This document shows positions 19,444 through 27,620 of a DNA stretch of 64,000 nt, piece by piece. Below the pieces are notes generated by a model, which saw only the letters and a list, made by a program, of their open reading frames with translations, made no database searches and was not told the DNA's origin. Both the position numbers and the translations under genes were made by a program. The stretch is from the NCBI GenBank assembly GCA_902532525.1, contig CACAIK010000001.1, positions 1 through 64,000 of the forward strand, written 5' to 3'. Numbering within the stretch: the stretch's first letter is position 1; each line of letters opens with the position of its first letter. The DNA is from an uncultured Pelagibacteraceae bacterium (lineage in GTDB: Bacteria > Pseudomonadota > Alphaproteobacteria > Pelagibacterales > Pelagibacteraceae).

Positions 19444-20032
19444 TATATTTTCTAGTAGTTAAAGACTTACTACATTTATTAAGCTGTTTCTTGAATTTAT
19501 TTGAATATCCCTCTACTTTTTTTGCCAATACTATAACTTTCTGATTACTTTTATAATTTTTATAATTTCCCCATCCCTCATGATAAGCAATATATTGTCT
19601 GAAAGCATCTTTTTTTGAAACTTTTAAAATTTTTTCTGTTTTATTTGTATACCAGCCAATAAAATCAACACTATCTTTAAATCTAGTTCTTAAAGCATAT
19701 TTATTTCCAGTTTCATTTTTATATTGTTTCCAAGTACCTTTAATAGCTTGTGAGTATCCAAATGAACTAGAAGGTCTTTTATAAGGTATAACTTTAAATA
19801 ATTTTTTACGAGCGGGCTTAGCAAGCCAGTGAAAATCAGATTCCATTTTTATTATTGCTAATTGTAAGTTGATTGGTGTCCCCCACTTTTTTTCAGTTTT
19901 TTTTGCGTATTTATACCAAAGATATCTCTCAGAAAATATTGAACAGCCATCTGACGTATTTTGAGGTATCGATGAGCAAGCAGCTAAAAATAATAGACTA
20001 AAAAATAAAAAAAACTTTCTAAAAAGAATCAC
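19433..20032 (-). CDS. Lytic transglycosylase SLT-domain lipoprotein
   Basis: Lipobox FLAACSS; AIIKMESDFHW...SSSFGYSQAIKGTW. Confidence 0.8.
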   Translation of the reverse strand: MILFRKFFLFFSLLFLAACSSIPQNTSDGCSIFSERYLWYKYAKKTEKKWGTPINLQLAIIKMESDFHWLAKPARKKLFKVIPYKRPSSSFGYSQAIKGTWKQYKNETGNKYALRTRFKDSVDFIGWYTNKTEKILKVSKKDAFRQYIAYHEGWGNYKNYKSNQKVIVLAKKVEGYSNKFKKQLNKCSKSLTTRKYIIF

Positions 20033-20045
20033 AGTTTAATATAAA

Positions 20046-20558
20046 TTATCTATTATTTTTTCTCCATATCCATGGATAATCAAATTCCATACTCCATAAA
20101 CCTAACTTATTGTTTTTTGCATAAATTTGATCTTTAGAATATTTTTTTTTAGAATATTTTGGATAGTCGAAGGCTAATCCATTTCTTACCATATAAGCCG
20201 AAACACTCTCATTATTGATAAAACATTCTCCTAAATACCTGCCAAAATAGTCTTTTTGGGACTCTATTAGACATTTTAATTTTTTATTTATAATTTTTTC
20301 TGTAAGAGAATTTTTTGAAATTTTTCCACAATTAATTTTTTTTTTATTTCTTAAGCAAAACTGTTGCTTTCCTTTAAACTTAGTTTCTGGAGCATCTATT
20401 CCTGAAAAACGAATTTTTTTATTATCTAATATAATTGTATCACCATCAATTATTTTAATGTTATCTGAAATTAGGATTGTTTCTGATAGTAAATAATTTG
20501 TAGCTACAAATGTAAATAAAAATAGAAAACTAACTAACTTCAGTAGTTGCTTTTTCAT
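20046..20558 (-). CDS. Staphylococcal-nuclease-like (thermonuclease family) exported protein
   Basis: IDGDTIILDNKKIRFSGIDAPE; signal peptide. Confidence 0.85.
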   Translation of the reverse strand: MKKQLLKLVSFLFLFTFVATNYLLSETILISDNIKIIDGDTIILDNKKIRFSGIDAPETKFKGKQQFCLRNKKKINCGKISKNSLTEKIINKKLKCLIESQKDYFGRYLGECFINNESVSAYMVRNGLAFDYPKYSKKKYSKDQIYAKNNKLGLWSMEFDYPWIWRKNNR

Positions 20559-20838
20559 TACATTCTTGCATTTTTTTTCTGATTTGGTCTTCGGATATAT
20601 TTTTGTCTTTTAAATCTCCATAAAGCTTTCTAAATACATCTTCATCGCCTACCTCAGCAAAATCAGCTTTAATTACATCTTGAATATATTGATTTTTTTT
20701 TTCTTCGTCATATCCCAGAATTTGTGAGGCCCACTCTCCTAAATATTTATTTTTTCTTGCATTAATTTTAAATTGTTTTTCCTCATCATGAGCAAATTTT
20801 TTTTCAAAACCTTTTTTTCTTTCATCGAATGAACTCAT
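20530..20838 (-). CDS. DUF1476 / F1-ATPase inhibitor zeta subunit
   Basis: MSSFDERKKGFEKKFAHDEEKQFKINARKNKYLGEWAS, canonical alphaproteobacterial zeta N-terminus. Confidence 0.9.
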   Translation of the reverse strand: MSSFDERKKGFEKKFAHDEEKQFKINARKNKYLGEWASQILGYDEEKKNQYIQDVIKADFAEVGDEDVFRKLYGDLKDKNISEDQIRKKMQECNEKATTEVS

Positions 20839-21206
20839 TGCAGCCTACCTTTATAAATTATTTTAAAAACTAAAAATGATATAAGTACACCAATTATATT
20901 ACCAAACAAATCTCCTAATTCAAATCCTCTTTCTGGAATAATTAAGTGCAGGATTTCTAAAATAATAGAAATACAAATAAGGTAAATAAATATATTTTTT
21001 AATTTGTGCTTAAAAGCAATCAATCCTAGAATGGATATAATAAAGAAAACATAAACATGATTTGAAGATACTAAAAAATCTCTTGTTAATTGTGGTTGAA
21101 TTTTACAATCACTATAAATAAAGCATCCAAAAATACTACCAGGATATAAGTAAAAAATAAATAAAACTACGTTAGACAAATAAAAAAACTGCTTTATGTA
21201 ATTCAT
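20835..21206 (-). CDS. VanZ-like small membrane protein
   Basis: ILEILHLIIPERGFELGDLFGNIIGVLISF motif. Confidence 0.65.
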   Translation of the reverse strand: MNYIKQFFYLSNVVLFIFYLYPGSIFGCFIYSDCKIQPQLTRDFLVSSNHVYVFFIISILGLIAFKHKLKNIFIYLICISIILEILHLIIPERGFELGDLFGNIIGVLISFLVFKIIYKGRLQ

Positions 21207-21232
21207 AGTTAATCTATATTAAATTTTCATAA

Positions 21233-21943
21233 ATGAGTCACTTAATACTTATTAGACATGGTCAAAGCGAATGGAATTTAGAAAATAAATTTACAGGATG
21301 GGTTGATGTTGAACTCGCACCACAAGGTAAATTAGAAGCTTGCAAAGCCGGCGAATTCATAAAAAAATTAAATTTAGAAATAAAACATTTTTATACTTCT
21401 TATCAACTAAGATCCATTGATACTTTAAAACTTATTTTAAATACAATTAGAGTAAAACCAAATAATATAATTAAGGCTTGGCAATTAAATGAAAGACACT
21501 ACGGATCACTTACAGGATTAAATAAAGATGAAATGAAAAAAAAACTAGGAGAAGATGAAGTTCACAAATTCAGAAGATCTTGGGATAATCCACCAAAACC
21601 TTTAAATATAAATAGTCCATACCATCCAAAAAATATAAGTATTTACAATGATATACCCCGTAAACTAATTCCAGATACAGAGTCTCTTAAAGATACTTAT
21701 GAAAGGGTTGTGCCCTATTTTGTTGAAAACATAGAAAAAAATTTGCAGGATAATATAATTATATCTGCTCATGGTAATTCTATTAGATCACTTTTAAAAT
21801 ATTTATTTAAAATTGATGACAATGAAATTTCTAAACTTGAAATACCAACAGGAAATCCTCTACTTTTGAGATTTGAAAAAAAGATTATAAAAGAAGCTAA
21901 ATACCTAGATCAGAGTAGATCTAGGGATTTAATTAAATTCTAA
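21233..21943 (+). CDS. gpmA: 2,3-bisphosphoglycerate-dependent phosphoglycerate mutase
   Basis: LILIRHGQSEWNLENKFTGWVDVELAPQG. Confidence 0.95.
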   Translation: MSHLILIRHGQSEWNLENKFTGWVDVELAPQGKLEACKAGEFIKKLNLEIKHFYTSYQLRSIDTLKLILNTIRVKPNNIIKAWQLNERHYGSLTGLNKDEMKKKLGEDEVHKFRRSWDNPPKPLNINSPYHPKNISIYNDIPRKLIPDTESLKDTYERVVPYFVENIEKNLQDNIIISAHGNSIRSLLKYLFKIDDNEISKLEIPTGNPLLLRFEKKIIKEAKYLDQSRSRDLIKF

Positions 21944-22632
21944 CTTTTTTGAAGAAGTTTTTCGTAAATATCTTTATCTGTTAAATGAAGAAACTCAATA
22001 CCACTCTCAAAACCATACAAATTTTCTTTTTTAATGTAGTTATCCCAAATCTCATTCATTGAAAATATTTTTTTTGATAAATTTTTAAATATTTTTTTAT
22101 TTATAATTTGACACCCTGTATAAATATAATTTTTATCATCGTTCTTTTTTAAATTATTGCCATCCATAGAAAAATCGCCTTTAAATCTTTTATCAAAACT
22201 TAAATCTTTTTTTACAACCATTAAAATATTTTTTAAGTTATTTTTAAAATATATATTTTCCATCTTCTTAATTTCATTTGCATATTCAGCGTTCCAAATT
22301 GTATCAGGATTAAAAACTATAAAATCTGTTTCAACTGAATTATTTACTACATTTAAAAGACCGCCCCCTGTATCTAATATTTCTTTACCATCTTCTATAA
22401 TTTGAATTTCTAAACCAAAATTATTTGAAAAAATAAAATCTTTTATTTTATCACTTAAATAGAAAGTATTAATTTTTAAAGATTTTATTTCTAATACTTT
22501 TATCAAGTTTATAGTATTTTCTAATAAGCTAACCTCATTAATTTTTAAGAGTGGTTTTGGTGTTTTCTCAGTTAATGGCATTAATCTTTTTCCAAATCCT
22601 GCGCATAAAATTATTGCTGTTTTAATTCTCAT
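21940..22632 (-). CDS. murU: Nucleotidyltransferase, MurNAc-1-P uridylyltransferase type
   Basis: ILCAGFGKRLMPLTEKTPKPLLKI; downstream of amgK-like kinase. Confidence 0.75.
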   Translation of the reverse strand: MRIKTAIILCAGFGKRLMPLTEKTPKPLLKINEVSLLENTINLIKVLEIKSLKINTFYLSDKIKDFIFSNNFGLEIQIIEDGKEILDTGGGLLNVVNNSVETDFIVFNPDTIWNAEYANEIKKMENIYFKNNLKNILMVVKKDLSFDKRFKGDFSMDGNNLKKNDDKNYIYTGCQIINKKIFKNLSKKIFSMNEIWDNYIKKENLYGFESGIEFLHLTDKDIYEKLLQKS

Positions 22633-23576
22633 ATTTTTTTTATTTTTGGGTTTTTTTGTAGAAAATTTTTTAAATCATGAAAATTTGTATTACTTTTGAT
22701 ACGATTATCGATTAATTTCCACGCGTAAGGTATTAATTTTAGATATTTTCTTTTTTTATCTCTTTTTGCAAGTCTTGTGAATATACCAATTATTTTTAGA
22801 TTTCTTAAAACAGATAAAATTTCAAAATCATTAATAAATTGAGATTCATTTTTATACTTAAATTTACTAAGAAATACTTTTAAAATATTTGACTTAAAAC
22901 TATTTGAAGTTTTAATTCTTACATCATCTATAAGTGAGGCCAAATCATATGCTGGATTACCCAAGACAGCATCTTGACTATCTATTAAAGCGATTTTATT
23001 TTTATAAAACATCATGTTTGAGACGTGAAAATCTCTATGCACGAACACTTTGTGTTTGATTTTTAAATTTAAATACAAATTATCTATTATTTTTTTGAGA
23101 TTTTTTTTTAAATATCCTTTTTGAGTAATTAATTTATTTGCTGGTAAGTACCAGTCCAAAAAAAGGTATGACTCTTTAAGTATTTTAGCTTTTGAATAGT
23201 TTGATAAATTAAATTTTTCTTTAAGAAAATTTTGAGTTTTAAAATTTTTAATTTTTTGAATTTGATATAGTACTTTTAGTATTTTTTTATATTCATTTAA
23301 TTTAATTTTTGAGGATTTAATTTTATCCAGCATATTTTTATTACCGAAATCCTCAATTTCTATAAAGTTTTTTTTATAATTTTGATTAATTAAACCTGGT
23401 GCTAATATTTTATTTTTAATCAATATTTTATTAACTGCATCATAATTTAATAGGTTTGATCGCTTTTGAATTTTGCTATAAACTAATACTGAATTATTTG
23501 TTCTATAAAATTGTCTAAATGATGCATCTCCTGATAATTTTTTAAATTTTTTCAAATTCATTAAAATCAAAATCAA
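22629..23576 (-). CDS. amgK: Aminoglycoside-phosphotransferase family kinase (anomeric MurNAc/GlcNAc kinase-like)
   Basis: LSGDASFRQFYR, VHRDFHVSNMM, ALIDSQDAVLGNPAYDLASL. Confidence 0.8.
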   Translation of the reverse strand: MILILMNLKKFKKLSGDASFRQFYRTNNSVLVYSKIQKRSNLLNYDAVNKILIKNKILAPGLINQNYKKNFIEIEDFGNKNMLDKIKSSKIKLNEYKKILKVLYQIQKIKNFKTQNFLKEKFNLSNYSKAKILKESYLFLDWYLPANKLITQKGYLKKNLKKIIDNLYLNLKIKHKVFVHRDFHVSNMMFYKNKIALIDSQDAVLGNPAYDLASLIDDVRIKTSNSFKSNILKVFLSKFKYKNESQFINDFEILSVLRNLKIIGIFTRLAKRDKKRKYLKLIPYAWKLIDNRIKSNTNFHDLKNFLQKNPKIKKI

Positions 23577-24024
23577 TATTATTAGATATAATTAAGTGCC
23601 TATTTTCAAGCTTTTCATCATATTCAAATTTTAATGTAAAACTACTTTCTATATTTTGACCCAAGATTTCAGGCCATTCAATTAATCTAGCATAATCTTC
23701 TGAGTTTTCATCAATTCCTAGGTTATTTAATTCTTTTTTATCTTTAATTCTGTAAAGATCAAAATGTCTAACAATCAAAGAATTAATCTCATATTCATTT
23801 ATAATATTAAAAGTTGGACTAGGTATTTCTGTTTTTTCTAAACCATTTTTTGTTTGAAGATAATTAATTAGATACCTAATAAATGTAGTCTTACCAACTC
23901 CGATGTTTCCATAAAAAAGCAAAGTTGTATTTTTGCTAACTTTACTTGCAATTTTTTCAGCAATTTTTTGTGTGATAATTTCTTTTGAAATATCTATTTT
24001 GCTACTTTTAGTAGCGATAGGCAT
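23542..24024 (-). CDS. tsaE: tRNA t6A biosynthesis ATPase
   Basis: [36 protein letters not shown]. Confidence 0.93.
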   Translation of the reverse strand: MPIATKSSKIDISKEIITQKIAEKIASKVSKNTTLLFYGNIGVGKTTFIRYLINYLQTKNGLEKTEIPSPTFNIINEYEINSLIVRHFDLYRIKDKKELNNLGIDENSEDYARLIEWPEILGQNIESSFTLKFEYDEKLENRHLIISNNIDFDFNEFEKI

Positions 24025-25294
24025 CTGGTTTATAAGGTCCTTCTGGTGTTACACTTATATATTTTGCTTGATCATCTGATAATTTGGTTAATTTAGCTCC
24101 AACTTTTTCTAAATGAAGTCTGGCCACTTTCTCATCTAAATGTTTAGGTAAGACATAAACTTTTTTCTCATATTTATCTGAGTTATTCCATAATTCTATC
24201 TGAGCTGTTACTTGATTTGTAAAAGAAGCACTCATTACAAAACTTGGGTGTCCTGTTGCACATCCAAGATTAACCAATCTACCTTCTGCTAATAAAATAA
24301 TTCTTTTACCATCTGGCAATGTAATTTCGTGAACCTGTGGTTTTATTTCATCCCATTTATAATTTTTAAGAGCGTCTACTTGGATCTCATTATCAAAGTG
24401 ACCGATATTGCATAGAATTGCTCTATCTTTCATTTCTCTCATATGATCAGCTGTCACAATATCTTTATTTCCTGTTGCAGTAACAACAATGTCGGCTTCT
24501 TTTATCATATCATCCATTAAGACTACTTCATAACCTTCCATTGCAGCTTGGAGAGCACAAATTGGATCTGTTTCTGTAACCATAACTCTTGCACCGCTTT
24601 GACGAAGAGAAGCAGCGCTTCCCTTTCCAACATCTCCAAATCCAGCTACAATAGCTACTTTACCTGACATCATCACGTCAGTAGCTCTTTTAATTCCATC
24701 AACTAAGCTTTCTCTGCAACCATATAAATTATCGAACTTAGATTTTGTTACTGAATCATTAACATTTATTGCTGGAACAAGTAAATTGCCTTCACTTTCC
24801 ATTTTTTTTAATGCTAAAACTCCTGTAGTTGTCTCTTCTGATAAACCTTTAACATCATTTAATAATTCTTTATAATCTTTGTGCATCAATGCTGTGAGAT
24901 CGCCACCATCATCAAGTATCATATTTGGTTTCCAGCCATCTTTTCCTTCAATTGTTTGCTTTACACACCACCAATATTCTTCCTCTGTTTCGCCTTTCCA
25001 AGCAAATACTGGAATGCCAGCTTTTGCAATTGCTGCTGCTGCATGGTCTTGTGTCGAAAAAATATTACATGAGGACCATCTTACTTCGGCTCCTAACTCA
25101 ACTAAAGTTTCTATTAAGACAGCTGTTTGTATTGTCATGTGTAAACAACCAACAATCCGAGCTCCATTTAAAGGTTTTTTACCCTTGTATTCTTCTCTAA
25201 GAGCCATTAATCCTGGCATTTCAGTTTCAGCCAGTGAAATTTCTTTTCTTCCAAATTCCGCTTGGGATATATCTTTTACTTTAAAATCTTCCAT
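24008..25294 (-). CDS. ahcY: Adenosylhomocysteinase
   Basis: [36 protein letters not shown], terminal PDAYRY. Confidence 0.98.
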   Translation of the reverse strand: MEDFKVKDISQAEFGRKEISLAETEMPGLMALREEYKGKKPLNGARIVGCLHMTIQTAVLIETLVELGAEVRWSSCNIFSTQDHAAAAIAKAGIPVFAWKGETEEEYWWCVKQTIEGKDGWKPNMILDDGGDLTALMHKDYKELLNDVKGLSEETTTGVLALKKMESEGNLLVPAINVNDSVTKSKFDNLYGCRESLVDGIKRATDVMMSGKVAIVAGFGDVGKGSAASLRQSGARVMVTETDPICALQAAMEGYEVVLMDDMIKEADIVVTATGNKDIVTADHMREMKDRAILCNIGHFDNEIQVDALKNYKWDEIKPQVHEITLPDGKRIILLAEGRLVNLGCATGHPSFVMSASFTNQVTAQIELWNNSDKYEKKVYVLPKHLDEKVARLHLEKVGAKLTKLSDDQAKYISVTPEGPYKPDAYRY

Positions 25295-25338
25295 AGAAAG
25301 AGGCTTTTAACAATTTCACTTAATATATCAACAAAGAT

Positions 25339-26871
25339 TTATGCTTCTGGGAAAATTATTTCAATTCTTGCCCCTTTATCTTTATTATTAGATGCGTTGA
25401 TTTCACCACCATGAATTTCAACTAAATTTTTGACAATATTTAACCCCAAACCCGAATGTTCTCCAAAGTTTTCAGGTCTATTACTATAAAATCTATTAAA
25501 TATCTTATTTGTATCCTTTTCACTAAATCCAGATCCCTGATCAACGACAACTAATTTAATTTTGTCATTTTTATCTTTTGATATTTCAACGGTAATTTCT
25601 TGATTATTTTCACTAAACGAAATTGAGTTTTCTAATAAGTTTGCAATAATTTGTTCAATTCTATTTTCTATCCCTAAGATACTATAATTTTTAATTCCAT
25701 TAGATTTCAATTTAATTCCAATCGATTTTTTTGTTTCATAGATACTGTTAAAATCGTCAACAACAGATTGAGCAATCTCTTTTAAATTTAATTTTTGCAT
25801 TTTTTCCGAGGAAATTGCAGCCTCATCTCTTAGCATTTGAGAGTAATCAGTTATTAATCTTTCAATTCTCTCTACGTCATGTGATACTATATTAATTAAT
25901 TTGTTTCTTTGAGATTTATCATTTGTTTCAGAAATTATCTCAGAGGCACTTTTTAGAGATGCTAAAGGATTTCTGATTTCATGCAAAAGATCTGTTGAAT
26001 AATTTTCTGCTGTAGTAATTCTATTGTTTAATTCATTAGTCATTTCATCAAGAGAATTTGATAATTTTCCCAATTCGTCATTTCTTTTTTTTATATTTCC
26101 TATATTGGTCTTTTCCTTACTTTTGTTTTTTATAATATTTGTATATTGAACCAAATTTTTAATTGGTTTTAAGAAGTATCTATTTAATACATATGAAAAA
26201 ATTAAAATTACTAATGCGACAAGCAAAGCAGTTCTGATTATAAAATTTCTTCTTTCATCTATTGCAACCTTTATTTCATTGGCATTTTCAGTAATAGCTA
26301 AATAGCCTATTGTTTTGTTTTCACTGACTACATTTTTAACAGTTACTAATAAAAATTGATCATAGTTTTCTTTAGAGTAAGTTAACGGTTTTCCATAATC
26401 TGATGAATATGAGTACTTTTTTAAATCTTCAAATATTTCTTTACTTTCAAAGCTTTTATTACTCTCTTCCAAATTCTTATTTTGAATACTTTGATTATTT
26501 AAGTCACTCATTTCAATTATGTTTAGACTTCTTGAGAAAGCATTTGGATCTAGGTCTAATGTATCGGTATCTCCTAATAGATTAAATTCACTATCAAATA
26601 TCTGTACTCTATCTATACTTTGAAATAAAAATTTAGTGGAAAACAGAAACTCTCTAATATCTTCAGATGAGAAATTTATTTTTAAACGATCAATATTTTC
26701 TGTTGTATTATCAATAATTTTTATGTGCGAGGCAGTTTTATTTTTAATGAGCGTAGGTTTTACAGTGTTAAGGTAAAATAATGTTAATACACCTATCACT
26801 AAAAAAACAATAAAGTTGATTACTAAGAATTTTTTTAAAATGGATTGATTATTAGATTTTGAAGTAGCCAT
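25339..26871 (-). CDS. chvG: Sensor histidine kinase, ChvG/ExoS family
   Basis: H-box LLHEIRNPLASLKSASEII, HATPase; operonic with chvI and upstream of ahcY. Confidence 0.9.
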   Translation of the reverse strand: MATSKSNNQSILKKFLVINFIVFLVIGVLTLFYLNTVKPTLIKNKTASHIKIIDNTTENIDRLKINFSSEDIREFLFSTKFLFQSIDRVQIFDSEFNLLGDTDTLDLDPNAFSRSLNIIEMSDLNNQSIQNKNLEESNKSFESKEIFEDLKKYSYSSDYGKPLTYSKENYDQFLLVTVKNVVSENKTIGYLAITENANEIKVAIDERRNFIIRTALLVALVILIFSYVLNRYFLKPIKNLVQYTNIIKNKSKEKTNIGNIKKRNDELGKLSNSLDEMTNELNNRITTAENYSTDLLHEIRNPLASLKSASEIISETNDKSQRNKLINIVSHDVERIERLITDYSQMLRDEAAISSEKMQKLNLKEIAQSVVDDFNSIYETKKSIGIKLKSNGIKNYSILGIENRIEQIIANLLENSISFSENNQEITVEISKDKNDKIKLVVVDQGSGFSEKDTNKIFNRFYSNRPENFGEHSGLGLNIVKNLVEIHGGEINASNNKDKGARIEIIFPEA

Positions 26872-27569
26872 TATTTAACATTCCAACGATAACCACTACC
26901 ATATCTGGTTTCTATCGCTGAAAAGTTATTATCTACTTTTTTAAACTTTTTTCTAATCCTTTTTACGTGACTATCTATTGTTCTATCTTCAATATCTGTG
27001 TCTTCTCTGTAAGCAACATCCATTAATTGAGATCTTTCTTTAATAATTCCAGGTCTTTTTGCTAATTCCTTTACAATTAAGAATTCTGTTGTTGTTAATT
27101 TATCTGGTAATTGCTTGCCATCCCATTCGCACTCTAGCTGTGAAGGGTCAAGTTTTAATTTTCCATGTGAAATTATATTTCTATTATCCTCTAAATTATT
27201 ATCTTTTTTTCTAAGTTGGACACGAATTCTTTCAATAAGAACTTTGGTTGAAAAGCCACCTGATTTTTTTACAAAATCATCAGCCCCTAGTTTTAGTCCT
27301 AAGAGCTCATCCACCTCTTCATCTTTTGAAGTTAAAAAGATAACGGGCATAGATGTTTTTTTTCTCAATTTTTTTAACAATTCTTCTCCATCCATTCTTG
27401 GCATTTTAATATCTATAACTGCAAGGTCTGGAGGATTTCTTGACAAACCTATTAAGGCACTTTCTCCATCCAAATAAGTTTGAATATTAAAACCCTCTTT
27501 CTCTAGAGCAATACTTAAACTAGTTAATATATTTCTATCATCATCAACAAGAGCAATTGTTTGTTTCAT
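26871..27569 (-). CDS. chvI: Response regulator, ChvI family (OmpR type)
   Basis: IALVDDDRNILTSLSIALEKEGF, winged-helix C-terminal RYGSGYRWNVK. Confidence 0.9.
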   Translation of the reverse strand: MKQTIALVDDDRNILTSLSIALEKEGFNIQTYLDGESALIGLSRNPPDLAVIDIKMPRMDGEELLKKLRKKTSMPVIFLTSKDEEVDELLGLKLGADDFVKKSGGFSTKVLIERIRVQLRKKDNNLEDNRNIISHGKLKLDPSQLECEWDGKQLPDKLTTTEFLIVKELAKRPGIIKERSQLMDVAYREDTDIEDRTIDSHVKRIRKKFKKVDNNFSAIETRYGSGYRWNVK

Positions 27570-27620
27570 GTTTAACTATAAAAATACTAAAATGTTTAAA
27601 ATTGGGCAATTAAATGTTTA

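Noticed and set aside
24879-25310. Three overlapping plus-strand ORFs (143, 63 and 91 aa) antisense to ahcY
   Set aside because: They are mirror frames of a highly conserved gene, with no recognisable domain, SD or promoter; ahcY on the minus strand explains the region
25295-25338. Possible SAM/SAH riboswitch before ahcY
   Set aside because: Only a 44-nt gap downstream of chvG and no match to SAM-II, SAM-V or SAH aptamer cores
27115-27477. 120-aa plus-strand ORF antisense to chvI
   Set aside because: Serine/phenylalanine-rich composition typical of an antisense frame; the receiver domain on the minus strand is unambiguous
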